DNA from: Sphingomonas pokkalii | GTDB taxonomy: Bacteria > Pseudomonadota > Alphaproteobacteria > Sphingomonadales > Sphingomonadaceae | Direction of reading: 5' to 3' | Assembly: GCF_003096275.1 (NCBI RefSeq) | Contig: NZ_QENQ01000001.1 | Span: 2,166,731-2,230,730 of the forward strand | DNA: 64,000 nucleotides | Shown: positions 44,401-53,761 of the stretch, one piece after another | Numbering within the stretch: position 1 is the first letter of the stretch | Layout: each line of letters starts with the position of its first letter | Notes under the pieces: model-generated | The model's database searches: none | Told to the model about the DNA's origin: nothing | What the model saw: the letters and a program-made list of their open reading frames with translations, nothing else | Made by a program: the position numbers and the translations under genes

Positions 44401-45720
44401 TCAGGCCGCCTGCAACACGCGGACCGCATGATTGGAGCGGCGCCTACCACCCTGCGGCTCGAGCCGGAACGCATCCGTCTGGCCGCTCAGCACTTCCACT
44501 TCCCGCAACAGGTTGGTGGTCGCGGCCGAGGTCTCTTCCACCATCGCCGCATTCTGCTGAATGCCGTTCTCGATCGAACTGAGTGCGCCGGAAACAGCGT
44601 TGGTGGCCTCCGCCTGTTCGCGGCTGGCGCTGGCTATCTGCTCGGCACGATGCGCAGTATCCTCCGTGGACGCCTCGATCACCTGAAACGCCTCGTCGAT
44701 CAGGCCCACCGCGGCTACCGCCGTGTCGATCTCATCGCGCGCGCGGGTCAGCTGCTCCTTGGCGCTCGCCGATTCCGCCTCCGCCCGTAGCGCGAGCGAG
44801 CTCACCAGATCGGCGACGACCGCAAAGCCGCGGCCGGCCTCACCGGCGCGGCCGGCCTCCACCGCGGCGTTCATGGCGAGCACGCGCGTCTGGAACGCGA
44901 TCTTCTCGAGGCCCTCGATCACCCCGTCGATAGCACGGGAACTTTCGGTGACCGCATCCATCGCTACGGTCGCGGCGGTGGTGCGGTTGCGGCCTTCAAT
45001 AACGGCACTGCGGGCGGCTTCGCTGGCCGCGCGCGACTGGTCCGCAGCCGACGCCGTCTCGCGGACGCCGCCAGTGATCTGCTTCACCGCTGCCGCCGTG
45101 CTGCTCAGCTCGCCCGCAGCCTGTTCGGTGCGCCGGGCGAGCGCGCTCGATGCCTCGGTGATTTCGCGGCTGCCGGCCTCGATCGATTTCGTGCTTTCGG
45201 TCAGCGCGTGGATCAAGTCCCGAAGACGATCGATGGCGCTGTTATACCCCTCCTTCAGATCGCTGAACTCGGCGGGATAGTGCTCGACGATCTTGGCGCG
45301 CAGATCACCATCGGCCAGTCGCTGGAAATAGGCGCTCATACCGCGCACTACCGCCGCATGTTCCTGGGCCAGTGTGTTCAACGCGATCTGCTTTTCCGCG
45401 GCGCCCTTGAACGCGGCCATCGCGCGGGTGAGACGGCCGACGCAATCGGTAAAGTCGGTATAGGCGATCGGGCTCTCTAGGTCGCCGTCCGCCAGTGCCT
45501 CCATGCGAAGAACCGTGGTAACATAGGGAACCGCGATTGCCTCGCGCAGCCACCATGCACACACTACGCCCAAAAGCACCAGCCCGACATCCAGTTCCAT
45601 CGACACCCGCGGTGGCAAGAGCACATTCGCGAGCATTGCCGCAGTCAAAAGGCCGATGAAGAGACCAAAGGCAATGAGCAGCTTCAGCCGGATCGGTGCG
45701 TTCGCCTTGAACCAATGCAC
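44401..45720 (-). CDS. Methyl-accepting chemotaxis protein without a periplasmic sensor
   Basis: This 439-residue chemoreceptor has two closely spaced transmembrane helices (about 11-32 and 41-60) with almost no periplasmic loop, then HAMP-like segments and a coiled coil. The tip IAFQTRVLAMNAAVEAGRAG and GRGFAVVADLVSSLALRAE closely matches the receptor at 40817, so the two probably share a signalling array. It may sense cytoplasmic or membrane-state signals. A GTG start has an AGGAGG site six bases upstream. A TTGATA-CT-TATCAA palindrome lies 16-29 bases before the start. Confidence 0.88.
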   Translation of the reverse strand: MHWFKANAPIRLKLLIAFGLFIGLLTAAMLANVLLPPRVSMELDVGLVLLGVVCAWWLREAIAVPYVTTVLRMEALADGDLESPIAYTDFTDCVGRLTRAMAAFKGAAEKQIALNTLAQEHAAVVRGMSAYFQRLADGDLRAKIVEHYPAEFSDLKEGYNSAIDRLRDLIHALTESTKSIEAGSREITEASSALARRTEQAAGELSSTAAAVKQITGGVRETASAADQSRAASEAARSAVIEGRNRTTAATVAMDAVTESSRAIDGVIEGLEKIAFQTRVLAMNAAVEAGRAGEAGRGFAVVADLVSSLALRAEAESASAKEQLTRARDEIDTAVAAVGLIDEAFQVIEASTEDTAHRAEQIASASREQAEATNAVSGALSSIENGIQQNAAMVEETSAATTNLLREVEVLSGQTDAFRLEPQGGRRRSNHAVRVLQAA

Positions 45721-46148
45721 CCACGCCTCCTGTATTTGATACTTATCAATCCATCATAGGAGGACACGAAACATAATGTTACACACCGTACCTTTAGGAA
45801 TTTTCACTTAGATATCAATTCCAAGCCAATTATTATATTGATAAAAAATCAGCACCAAAATAGAGGCAATCTTCGTTCGGGGATCGACGGCAATCTCGGA
45901 AAACATTCTTTGTGCACATTTTAACCAATTGCGCTTCCAAGGCCCGGCGAATTTTACAGCATGTGGCCGCGCTCTTCCGCGGCATCGCAGCAAATCCTCG
46001 CCCGACTTGAGCGTTTTCCCCCTGGGCAAAGACGCTCTACGTTGTTGATTGCCGCATTTTCCGAGCCGTTGACCGTAAACGGTCAACTTGAAAATGCTCT
46101 CGGAACGCCGGACTGGCAGAAACTGCCGCGCTTGGGTACCGCCGGACC
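45721..46148. promoter_or_regulatory. AT-rich divergent intergenic region with two inverted repeats
   Basis: This 428-base gap separates a minus-strand chemoreceptor from a plus-strand acetyltransferase. A TTGATA-CT-TATCAA palindrome lies at 45736-45749, close to the receptor start. GTTGACCGT-AA-ACGGTCAAC lies at 46068-46087, about 60 bases before the acetyltransferase. Between 45775 and 45960 the sequence is the most AT-rich in the neighbourhood. A minus-strand open frame from 46194 to 45808 overlaps the acetyltransferase start and lacks a ribosome site and family similarity, so no gene is called. Confidence 0.5.
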
Positions 46149-46670
46149 ATGTATGAGCGCCTGCACAAGCTGATCGTTCGCCCCCTCGCGCCAATGGATC
46201 TGCCGGCCGCGCTCCGAATTCAGGCGGAATGTTATCCCGCGTTCCTGCGCGAAGACGAAGCGGCGTTCGCCAGCAGGTTGCAGATCGCCGCCACCTATTG
46301 CCTCGCAGCGTTCAAGGGCGATGCATTGATCGCCTATCTGCTCGCGCATGGCTGGGCGCGGGAAGCCCCGCCGTCCGTCGGCACGATCCTGCCGCCTGCG
46401 GCGCCGCGCGACGTACTGTTTCTGCATGATCTGGCAGTATCAGCGCTCGGGCGCGGATCGGGGATCGGCGCGCATCTCGTCGAGCGCGCGCTTCGCCAGG
46501 CCGCACGGGACGGCATTGCGGAGGCCGAGTTGATCGCGGTGGAAGGCGCCGCCGCCTATTGGCAGCGGCTTGGATTTACGGAGCCGATAGTAACCTCGAC
46601 GCTCGCCACCAAAGTGGCCGGCTATGGCCCTCGCGCCCGCTGGATGCGGCGCGACATCAGGACGCTGTAA
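46149..46670 (+). CDS. GNAT-family N-acetyltransferase
   Basis: This 173-residue protein shows the GNAT order: LIVRPLAPMDLPAALRIQAE at the start, a central LFLHDLAVSALGRGSGIGAHLVERAL with the acetyl-CoA-binding R/Q-x-x-G-x-G/A-like motif, and AAYWQRLGFTEP near the end. The substrate is unknown. The gene stands alone, with a 20-base inverted repeat about 60 bases upstream that could be an operator. It converges with apt. Confidence 0.88.
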   Translation: MYERLHKLIVRPLAPMDLPAALRIQAECYPAFLREDEAAFASRLQIAATYCLAAFKGDALIAYLLAHGWAREAPPSVGTILPPAAPRDVLFLHDLAVSALGRGSGIGAHLVERALRQAARDGIAEAELIAVEGAAAYWQRLGFTEPIVTSTLATKVAGYGPRARWMRRDIRTL

Positions 46671-46746
46671 TCGACGCCCGCTCGACACCGCACGCTGGAC
46701 GCAGCATGTGACGGCGACGCAAGGGCCGTCGGCGTCATCGCGCCCC

Positions 46747-47289
46747 TCAATGCCCCTCGAAAACGACCAGTGCCGATACTGCGACGCCATCGTCGCGCAA
46801 CGCAGCGGCACCGCCCAGTTCCGGAAGGTCAACCACGAACGCAGCCTGGACCACCACGGCACCTGCCTTGTGCAGCAACCGCACCGCAGCCCGCGCCGTG
46901 CCGCCCGTCGCAATCAGGTCGTCCACCAGCAGCACGCGGGCGCCCGGCGCACAGGCATCCGCGTGGATGGCGATCCGATCGGTGCCATATTCCAGGGCAT
47001 AATCCTCGGCAATCGTCGCGCCGGGCAGTTTGCCGTCCTTTCGGACGAGCAGAACACCGGTTTCCAGCCGCATCGCAAGGGCGGACGCGAACAGGAAACC
47101 GCGCGCCTCGATGCCGGCCACCAGATCCACCGGTCCCTGAACCTGCGCCGCCATCCGGTCGATGGTCAGCTTCAGGCCTTCCGCATCGAGCAACAGCGTA
47201 GTGATGTCACGAAACTGAATCCCCGGCTTCGGGAAGTCGGGGATCGTTCGGATGCGACTGCGAATGTCGTTATTCTGGTCCAGGTCCAT
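46747..47289 (-). CDS. apt: Adenine phosphoribosyltransferase
   Basis: This 180-residue enzyme salvages adenine to AMP using PRPP. The start is MDLDQNNDIRSRIRTIPDFP, with the typical PGIQFRDITTLLL. The PRPP motif is VLLVDDLIATGGTARAAV, and GIEARGFLFASALA is the family block. The ATG at 47289 overlaps the cytochrome c1 stop (TGATG), so apt is translationally attached to the bc1 operon. A longer start at 47310 would lie inside petC. Confidence 0.96.
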   Translation of the reverse strand: MDLDQNNDIRSRIRTIPDFPKPGIQFRDITTLLLDAEGLKLTIDRMAAQVQGPVDLVAGIEARGFLFASALAMRLETGVLLVRKDGKLPGATIAEDYALEYGTDRIAIHADACAPGARVLLVDDLIATGGTARAAVRLLHKAGAVVVQAAFVVDLPELGGAAALRDDGVAVSALVVFEGH

Positions 47290-48125
47290 CAGTGCTTCAT
47301 GCCGCGCCACACAGTGAGGTACGCGCCATAGGCGAGCCCCGTGGCAAACAGCAAGAAGATCACGACGGCAAGGCCTGCCTGGTGCCGCTTCTGCAGCGTC
47401 GGTTCGGCGGTCCAGACCAGGAAGGCGCTGACGTCCTTCGCCATCTGATCGATGGTAGCGCGGGTGCCGTCGTCATATTTCACCTGATCGTCGCTCACCA
47501 GCGGCGGCGGCATCGCGATGTTGAGATTGGCGAAATAGGGGTTGAAGTGCATGCCCTCGGGCGTCTTCATCGCCTCCGGGAACTTGGCGGCCACCGCCGG
47601 ATCGGGCTTCTCGCCATAACCGGTCAGCAGCGAATGGACATAGGCAGCCCCGTCATGCCGCGCCTTGGTGATCAGGCTGAGGTCCGGCGGGTTGCCGGTG
47701 CCGGCATAATAGACCTTGGGGAAGCGGTCCGAAGGAAGATTGTCGCGCTCGCCCCAGGTGCCAGCCTTCTCGTCGAACACGGGCTGCTTGATCGCCCATT
47801 CCTTGGCGATCTTCTTCACCTGCGCATCGCTATAGCCCAGGTCCTTGAGGTTGCGGAAGGAAATCATGTGCAGCGAGTGGCAGGTCGCGCAGACCTCCTT
47901 GTAGACCTTGAAGCCGCGCTGGAGCTGGCCGGTATCGAACTTGCCGAGCGGCCCGTTCGACGCGAGTTCGAGTTCCTTGGGATGCTTGTGCAGCGCCTGT
48001 TCGGCAGTCTGCTTTGGGGGTTCGTTGATCAGGCCGGTGATGCTGCCGAGCAATGCCAGCAGCAGCACGAACACGAAGCCGGCACCGATCAGGAACTTGA
48101 TCGAGCGAAAGAAGATCGACGTCAT
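47289..48125 (-). CDS. petC: Cytochrome bc1 complex, cytochrome c1
   Basis: This 278-residue subunit carries haem c at C79-A-T-C82-H83 and the axial methionine at M205 in NIAMPPPL. An N-terminal hydrophobic segment acts as signal or anchor, and the C-terminal helix (LAVVIFLLFATGLAYGAYL) anchors it in the inner membrane. GYSDAQVKKIAKEW and DLSLITKARHDGAAY are typical. It passes electrons from the Rieske protein to soluble cytochrome c. Confidence 0.96.
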   Translation of the reverse strand: MTSIFFRSIKFLIGAGFVFVLLLALLGSITGLINEPPKQTAEQALHKHPKELELASNGPLGKFDTGQLQRGFKVYKEVCATCHSLHMISFRNLKDLGYSDAQVKKIAKEWAIKQPVFDEKAGTWGERDNLPSDRFPKVYYAGTGNPPDLSLITKARHDGAAYVHSLLTGYGEKPDPAVAAKFPEAMKTPEGMHFNPYFANLNIAMPPPLVSDDQVKYDDGTRATIDQMAKDVSAFLVWTAEPTLQKRHQAGLAVVIFLLFATGLAYGAYLTVWRGMKH

Positions 48126-48139
48126 GGTTCCCGGCCCCC

Positions 48140-49429
48140 TTATGCCGTCGCCGCGGTGGCGGTGATGCGCGATCCGCCTTCATCGCCCAGCACCGCCTCG
48201 GTGATGGAGTTGGGCAGCGGGCGCGGCGTCTCGATCCGCGAGATGATCGGCACGATGATCAGGAAGTGCGCGAAATAGTATGCCGCCGCGATCTGGCTGA
48301 TGATCACGTACAGCGGCTCGGCCGGCGACCCGCCGCACCAGCCGAGGATCAGCACGTCGGCGACCAGCACCCAGAAGGCAACGCGGTACATCGGCCGGTA
48401 ATTGGCCGAGCGCACCGGCGAGCGATCGAGCCAGGGCAGGAAGAACAGCAGCAGGATCGAGCCGAACATCGCCAGCACGCCCCACAGCTTCGCCGGCAGG
48501 ATGAAGTCCGCGGTGAAGGCGCGCAGGATCGCGTAGAAGGGCCAGAAATACCATTCGGGCACGATATGCGCGGGCGTCGAGAGCGGGTTGGCCGGGATGT
48601 AGTTGTCCGGGTGGCCCAGATAGTCCGGATAGAAGAAGATCAGTGTCGAGAACAGGATCAGGAAGATGCCGACCCCGAAGCCATCCTTGGCGGTGTAATA
48701 GGGGTGGAACGGCACCGTATCCTGCTCGCCCTTCACCTCCACGCCGGTCGGGTTGTTCGACCCCGGGATGTGCAGTGCCCAGATGTGCAGGATGATCACG
48801 CCCGCGATCACGAAGGGCAGCAGATAGTGGAGCGAGAAGAAGCGGTTGAGCGTCGCATCGTCCGGCGCATAGCCGCCGAGCAGCCAGATGCGGATCCAGT
48901 CGCCCACCACAGGGATCGCCGAGAAGAAGCCAGTGATCACCTGCGCCCCCCAGAAGCTCATCTGCCCCCAGGGGAGCACATAGCCCATGAAGGCGGTGGC
49001 CATCATCAGCAAGAAGATGACCACGCCGAGCAGCCACACCATTTCGCGCGGTGCCTTGTACGATCCGTAGTGCAGGCCGCGGAAGATGTGGATGTACACC
49101 ACCACGAAGAACATGCTGGCGCCGTTGGCGTGGGCGAAGCGCAGGAACCAGCCCGCGTTCACGTCGCGCATGATCGTGCCGTTCACCGAATCGAACGCGC
49201 CGGCGGCCGAGCTGTGAAAGTGCATCGCCAACACGATGCCGGTGACAATCTGGATGACCAGCGACAGCCCGGCAAGGATGCCGAAGTTCCAGAAATAGTT
49301 GAGGTTGCGCGGTACCGGATAGCCGGCGCCGATCGCGTTATAGACGAACCGCGGCAGCGGCAGCCGTTCGTCCACCCATTTCATCACCGGGTTTTTCGGC
49401 TCGTAATGGCGCGCCCAGGGAAAGCTCAT
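48140..49429 (-). CDS. petB: Cytochrome bc1 complex, cytochrome b
   Basis: This 429-residue membrane subunit has eight helices and the two b haems. Its landmarks are the quinol-site segments [20 protein letters not shown] and the PEW motif in [18 protein letters not shown]. The usual histidines lie in helices B and D (around MHFHSSAA and [10 protein letters not shown]). It oxidises quinol and moves protons. It is 14 bases upstream of petC and 12 bases downstream of petA. Confidence 0.97.
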   Translation of the reverse strand: MSFPWARHYEPKNPVMKWVDERLPLPRFVYNAIGAGYPVPRNLNYFWNFGILAGLSLVIQIVTGIVLAMHFHSSAAGAFDSVNGTIMRDVNAGWFLRFAHANGASMFFVVVYIHIFRGLHYGSYKAPREMVWLLGVVIFLLMMATAFMGYVLPWGQMSFWGAQVITGFFSAIPVVGDWIRIWLLGGYAPDDATLNRFFSLHYLLPFVIAGVIILHIWALHIPGSNNPTGVEVKGEQDTVPFHPYYTAKDGFGVGIFLILFSTLIFFYPDYLGHPDNYIPANPLSTPAHIVPEWYFWPFYAILRAFTADFILPAKLWGVLAMFGSILLLFFLPWLDRSPVRSANYRPMYRVAFWVLVADVLILGWCGGSPAEPLYVIISQIAAAYYFAHFLIIVPIISRIETPRPLPNSITEAVLGDEGGSRITATAATA

Positions 49430-49441
49430 CCAGGTCTCTCC

Positions 49442-50026
49442 TCACCCAACAACGACGACGGTGTCGGACGTGAAATTATATTTTGGTACTTCGAGGTTTT
49501 TCGGTGCCGGCCCCTGCCGGATGCGGCCCGCGGTATCATAGGCCGATCCGTGACACGGGCAGAAATAGCCGCCGAACGGCCCGCGATTCTCACCTTCGCC
49601 CGCCCCCAGCGGGACGCAGCCAAGATGGGTGCACACGCCCAGCGTGATCAGCCAGTTCTTGTGGCCTTCGGCAGTACGCTGCTCCAGCGTCTGCGGATCG
49701 CGCAGGCTGGAAACGGGCACGGCATCGGCCTCCGCCATTTCCTTCGGCGTGAGATTGCGCACGAACAGCGGCTGTTTGCGGAAACTTGCCTTGATCGCCT
49801 GGCCTGGTTCGATCGCCGCCAGATTGACCTCGGTGGTCGAGAGCGCCAGCACATCGGCCGACGGGTTCATCGAATTCACCAATGGCAGGACCACCACCCC
49901 CGCGCCGACCGCCGCCACCGATGCGGCAGCATAGGTCAGGTAATCGCGACGGCGCGGATTATCTAGAATTTCGCCACCAGGGCCTACGGTCTGTTCTGGA
50001 GAAACGCCTTCTTCAAACGTTGCCAT
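49442..50026 (-). CDS. petA: Cytochrome bc1 complex, Rieske iron-sulfur subunit
   Basis: This 194-residue subunit has a twin-arginine-like RRRDYLTYAAASVAAVGAG anchor helix. The [2Fe-2S] ligands are C132 and H134 (CTHLGC) and C156 and H159 (CPCHGS); C137 and C158 form the conserved disulfide. It carries electrons from quinol to cytochrome c1. It is the first gene of petABC-apt. Confidence 0.97.
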   Translation of the reverse strand: MATFEEGVSPEQTVGPGGEILDNPRRRDYLTYAAASVAAVGAGVVVLPLVNSMNPSADVLALSTTEVNLAAIEPGQAIKASFRKQPLFVRNLTPKEMAEADAVPVSSLRDPQTLEQRTAEGHKNWLITLGVCTHLGCVPLGAGEGENRGPFGGYFCPCHGSAYDTAGRIRQGPAPKNLEVPKYNFTSDTVVVVG

Positions 50027-50133
50027 GCTCTAGCCCTTGCACTTCGAAACACTTCCGCGAAAGAACCGCGGAGAGAGGAACGCGGACGAAACGAAGCCGA
50101 GTGCCGGCCGGGATTCCGGTGGCTATCGATGAT

Positions 50134-50163
50134 TTGATAGACGGCACGACGCGCGTTTGCCAA
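50134..50163 (-). promoter_or_regulatory. Possible promoter of the petABC-apt operon
   Basis: On the minus strand TTGGCA (50158-50163) and TATCAA (50134-50139) are 18 bases apart, about 110 bases before the petA ATG. The hexamers are weak matches to sigma-70, so this is a suggestion only. The opposite strand of the same region must carry the trmL promoter. Confidence 0.35.
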
Positions 50164-50241
50164 CAGGGATTTTCATTTCCTGTTCGATCCGGGATCGGCG
50201 TCGCCGTAATGTTGCACTGCAAAACGACTTGAGTTGCCACG

Positions 50242-50691
50242 ATGCGTATCGCCTTGTTTCAACCTGAAATCGCCGGAAATGTCGGCACGATATTGCGCCT
50301 CGCCGCCTGTATGGGCGCGGCGGTGGATCTGATCGAACCTATGGGTTTTCCCTGGAGCGATCGCGCCCGCAAACGCGCGGCGATGGACTATGATGCCGCC
50401 TCCGAGGTGGTTCGCCATGCCGATTGGAAGGCTTTCGAGGCGCGGGTTCCTCGCCGGCTGGTGCTGTTCACCACGCGCGGCGGAGTGCGCCTGCCGGAAG
50501 CGCGGTTCGAACCGGGCGATACCCTGCTGTTCGGCTCCGAAGGCAGCGGCGCACCCGATTTTGTTCACGCCCGGGCGGATCTGGCGGTGCGTATCCCCAT
50601 GCGCGCCGAGCTGCGCTCCTTGAACCTCGCCGTCGCAACGGGCATCGGTCTGGCCGAGGCATTACGCCAGACGGAGGGTTTCCCGCAGTGA
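50242..50691 (+). CDS. trmL: tRNA (cytidine(34)-2'-O)-methyltransferase
   Basis: This 149-residue SPOUT methyltransferase modifies the wobble base of tRNA-Leu. It begins MRIALFQPEIAGNVGTILRL, with the LLFGSEGSGAP motif and the C-terminal RIPMRAELRSLNLAVATGI knot segment. The stop lies six bases before the hemF ATG, so the pair is probably an operon. It is divergent from petA. Confidence 0.95.
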   Translation: MRIALFQPEIAGNVGTILRLAACMGAAVDLIEPMGFPWSDRARKRAAMDYDAASEVVRHADWKAFEARVPRRLVLFTTRGGVRLPEARFEPGDTLLFGSEGSGAPDFVHARADLAVRIPMRAELRSLNLAVATGIGLAEALRQTEGFPQ

Positions 50692-50696
50692 TCGCA

Positions 50697-51530
50697 ATGG
50701 ACGAGCAGCAACAGCGCGCGCGCACCTGGTTCGAGGGCCTGCGCGATTCGATCTGCGCCGAGTTCGAAGCGATCGAGCGCGAGGCGGGATCGGATGCCAG
50801 CTTCACCTATCTCCCCTGGGATCGCGTCGATGCGAGCGGCGCGCCTGGCGGCGGCGGCGTGCGCGGGGTGATGAAGGGTCACGTCTTCGAGAAGGTGGGC
50901 GTCAACGTCTCCACCGTCGGCGGCGCGTTCGAGGGTGATTTCGCCAAGACCATCCACGGCGCGGGCGAGGATCCCAGCTTCTTCGCCACCGGCATCAGCC
51001 TGGTCGCGCACATGGCCAATCCGCACGTCCCCGCCGTGCATATGAACACTCGCTTCCTCACCACCACCAAGCGCTGGTTCGGCGGCGGGGCGGACCTCAA
51101 TCCGCCGCTGCCCTATGCCGAGGATATCGCCGATTTCCACGCGCGGTTGCAGGCGGCGTGCGATGCCCATGATCCGGCCCATTATCCGCGCTTCAAGGCA
51201 TGGGCCGACGACTATTTCTACATTCCCCATCGCAAGGTGCATCGCGGCGTCGGCGGCATCTTCTACGATCACCTCGAAAGCGACTGGGAAGCGGATTTCG
51301 CTTTCACCAAGGATGTCGGCCGGGCCTTTCTCGACGTGTTTCCGCGCCTTGTCCGCCGCCGGATGCACATGCCGTTCGACGATGCCGATCGCCAGCAGCA
51401 GCTCGAATGGCGCGGGCGCTATGCGGAATTCAACCTGATCTACGATCGCGGCACGCTGTTCGGGCTGAAGACCGGCGGCAATGTCGATGCGATCCTGATG
51501 AGCCTTCCGCCGCTGACCGCCTGGAGCTGA
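50697..51530 (+). CDS. hemF: Coproporphyrinogen III oxidase, aerobic
   Basis: This 277-residue oxygen-dependent enzyme makes protoporphyrinogen IX. Landmarks are FEKVGVNVSTVGGAF, VPAVHMNTRFL, the WFGGGADLNPP active-site block, RGVGGIFYDHLESDW and GRYAEFNLIYDRGTLFGLKT. An ATG at 50697 was chosen; a GTG at 50688 overlaps the trmL stop and would add three residues. It supplies haem for the neighbouring cytochrome bc1 complex. Confidence 0.96.
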   Translation: MDEQQQRARTWFEGLRDSICAEFEAIEREAGSDASFTYLPWDRVDASGAPGGGGVRGVMKGHVFEKVGVNVSTVGGAFEGDFAKTIHGAGEDPSFFATGISLVAHMANPHVPAVHMNTRFLTTTKRWFGGGADLNPPLPYAEDIADFHARLQAACDAHDPAHYPRFKAWADDYFYIPHRKVHRGVGGIFYDHLESDWEADFAFTKDVGRAFLDVFPRLVRRRMHMPFDDADRQQQLEWRGRYAEFNLIYDRGTLFGLKTGGNVDAILMSLPPLTAWS

Positions 51531-51531
51531 G

Positions 51532-52128
51532 ATGGGCCTGCTGCCGGTTGCCAACGATCAGATCGCCACCATCGTCACCGCGCTGGAGATGCGGGTGCGG
51601 CCTCGGCCCCGGCCGATCCCGCCCTCCCCGTTCCGGCTGATTCACTGGCCGGCGCCGGAGAGCGAGAAGTATCGCACGCTGTTCCGACGGATCGGCGCCC
51701 CCTGGCTGTGGTTCTCGCGGCTGGTGATGGAAGAAGCGCGGTTGCGGGCGATCCTCGATGATCCGCAGGTCGTCGTCCATGCCGTGGTCGATCGCGCGGG
51801 CGTGGAGGTCGGGATGCTGGAACTCGACTATCGCACCGCCGCAACCTGCGAGCTATCCTTTGTCGGGATGGTGCCGGAACTCACCGGCCAAGGCCATGGC
51901 GGCTGGCTGATGGCCCAAGCCCTGGCGCTGGCGTGGCGAAGAGAAGTGACGCGTGTCTGGGTGCATACCTGCACGCTCGATCACCCCGCGGCACTGGAAT
52001 TCTATCGCCGGCATGGTTTCGTGCCCTATCAACGAACGATCGAGACCTTCGCCGATCCCCGCCTTGCCGGAATCCTGCCGCCGGAAGCGGCGCCTCACAT
52101 CCCCTGTCTGGCAAGCACGGCGCGGTAG
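51532..52128 (+). CDS. GNAT-family N-acetyltransferase
   Basis: This 198-residue protein has the central beta strand MLELDYRTAATCELSFVGMVP and the acetyl-CoA loop ELTGQGHGGWLMAQAL, followed by HTCTLDHPAALEFYRRHGF, a typical GNAT ending. The first 50 residues are Pro/Arg-rich and uncharacterised. Its ATG lies one base after the hemF stop. The 3' end overlaps the convergent membrane-protein gene by 34 bases. Confidence 0.9.
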   Translation: MGLLPVANDQIATIVTALEMRVRPRPRPIPPSPFRLIHWPAPESEKYRTLFRRIGAPWLWFSRLVMEEARLRAILDDPQVVVHAVVDRAGVEVGMLELDYRTAATCELSFVGMVPELTGQGHGGWLMAQALALAWRREVTRVWVHTCTLDHPAALEFYRRHGFVPYQRTIETFADPRLAGILPPEAAPHIPCLASTAR

Positions 52129-52844
52129 GCGGCAAGCCGCAGCAGCGTCAGCGCCGTCCAGATGCCTGCGCCGATCGTTGCGATCAGCAGGAAACTCAGC
52201 GTCTCTGCGACGAGGCCGCCGCCGAACAGCCCCCCGACCAAGCCGACGATCACGCTACCGATCACCATCGCGCCGATCCCCACGACGAACACGATGGCGG
52301 TCACCGCGAGCAGGAGAAAGCCGACAAGGCCCCGGCTGCCCGTCCAGCCCTGGCGAAGGGCGCCGATCAGCCCTGCCTGCGGATTCGCCGCCAGCGCCGG
52401 CGCCGCCAGCCAGGTGCGCGCGAACACGAACAGGCCGGGCACCACGAACAACGAGACGCCGATCGAAAGGCCGAGCCCGACGAGCAGTTCCAGCACGAGG
52501 AACGGAAACAGCGCGCGCAAGGCATGCACCATCACCCGGCCCAGCGTCTGCCCGGTACCTTGCAGATAGAGGTTGAGCATGATGAAGATGCCGTAATCGA
52601 TCGCCGCATTGGCCAATGCCAGCGGCACGATGTGGGTCTGGCCGAAGCGCTGATAGAAGGCGCTGAGCGCTGCGGCGGCCTGGTCCGCAGGCAGGTCCAG
52701 CGGCGGCGCGCTGGCCGCGATCAGCAGGATGATCCCCAGCATCGGCAGCAGGAAGAACATGCCCGCGAGCGGGAGCAACAGGGAACGCTCGGCGCGCCAC
52801 AGCGCGCCGGCATCGGCGAAGATGGCATCGAAACGAGGGGTCAT
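52095..52844 (-). CDS. Polytopic membrane protein of unknown function (second of a pair)
   Basis: This 249-residue protein has about six hydrophobic helices: near 21-45, 75-100, 110-150, and three crowded near 175-235, including a glycine-rich VIGSVIVGLVGGLFGGGLVAE. I do not recognise a family. The layout resembles polytopic proteins of the glycerophosphoryl-diester/DUF-type integral group, but no catalytic motif is visible. Its ATG overlaps the stop of the partner gene by four bases. Confidence 0.7.
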   Translation of the reverse strand: MTPRFDAIFADAGALWRAERSLLLPLAGMFFLLPMLGIILLIAASAPPLDLPADQAAAALSAFYQRFGQTHIVPLALANAAIDYGIFIMLNLYLQGTGQTLGRVMVHALRALFPFLVLELLVGLGLSIGVSLFVVPGLFVFARTWLAAPALAANPQAGLIGALRQGWTGSRGLVGFLLLAVTAIVFVVGIGAMVIGSVIVGLVGGLFGGGLVAETLSFLLIATIGAGIWTALTLLRLAAYRAVLARQGM

Positions 52845-53674
52845 GCGGCGGCGTGCAGGTCGGGCTGCCCCGTCTCTCCCGTCAGTGCAACATAGAGCGT
52901 GCCCTGAAAGGCGGCGAAAACCACCATGAACCCCGCCTGCACGATCGCCGTCACGATGGTGGTGAGCACCAGCGCCGGCGACATGCCGGTGCGGGCACCG
53001 CCGAGCAACAGGGCGAACACGCTGCCGAACACCGATTGCGCCGCGAGCTGGCACACCCCCGTCACGACAACGAATAGAATCAACACGCCGAGGATGCGGA
53101 AGGTGTGGCGACGGGTGAGTTGCCACGAACGACGAATCGAACCGAACAGCCCGCCTTCACGCAGCAACACGGCATTCACGACGATCATGCGCACGAACAG
53201 CACAATCAGCACCGCGCCCAACAGGATCATATAAGCTGCAATGCGCATCCCCGTCGCCGGATCGATCGGCGCCGGCCCGTTCATGCGGGCAAGCACGGTC
53301 AGATCATAGCCGGCGAACAGCAGCAGAAGGAAGATCGGGATCATCAGCACGCCGCCGAGGATGCTGAGCGTAAGCGTCACGATCAGCGACGCCACCAACC
53401 GATTCCGCGCCACCACGCCAGCCGCACGGATACCAGGCGCGCCGACCGCGAGCCCCGTCACCACCAGTGTACCCCAGAGCGATACCAGCCAGAGCAGCAA
53501 TTGCAGGACCAGTGCCGCACTATAGACAATGCCCGTCTGTCCTGCCGCAGCCGAAAGGTTCGCGCTGATCGCCGCGGGCGCGACGAGCGTCACCAGCGCC
53601 AGCGGCACCAGCAACCCGGCCCGTTCGCCCAGAAACTCCGCCGTCCGATCCCAGACAGCCCCCATCTTCGCCAT
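52841..53674 (-). CDS. Polytopic membrane protein of unknown function (first of a pair)
   Basis: This 277-residue protein has six hydrophobic segments, beginning [19 protein letters not shown], with a conserved-looking [20 protein letters not shown] before the fifth. That segment resembles the conserved cytoplasmic loop of glycerophosphoryl-diester-like membrane proteins (DUF7544/YciC-like), but this is uncertain. The chosen ATG at 53674 begins [15 protein letters not shown]. It is divergent from lipB and coupled to the second membrane gene. Confidence 0.7.
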   Translation of the reverse strand: MAKMGAVWDRTAEFLGERAGLLVPLALVTLVAPAAISANLSAAAGQTGIVYSAALVLQLLLWLVSLWGTLVVTGLAVGAPGIRAAGVVARNRLVASLIVTLTLSILGGVLMIPIFLLLLFAGYDLTVLARMNGPAPIDPATGMRIAAYMILLGAVLIVLFVRMIVVNAVLLREGGLFGSIRRSWQLTRRHTFRILGVLILFVVVTGVCQLAAQSVFGSVFALLLGGARTGMSPALVLTTIVTAIVQAGFMVVFAAFQGTLYVALTGETGQPDLHAAA

Positions 53675-53761
53675 ATGGCCAAATCCTTGTATTCGGGCTC
53701 TGTCTCTACCCCGTCCTCTGGTGCCTTGCCAATGGCTGCGGATCGGCGCAATCGCGCAACC

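Noticed and set aside
45808..46194. A 128-residue minus-strand open frame before the acetyltransferase
   Set aside because: It overlaps the acetyltransferase start, has no ribosome site, and ends in AT-rich non-coding DNA.
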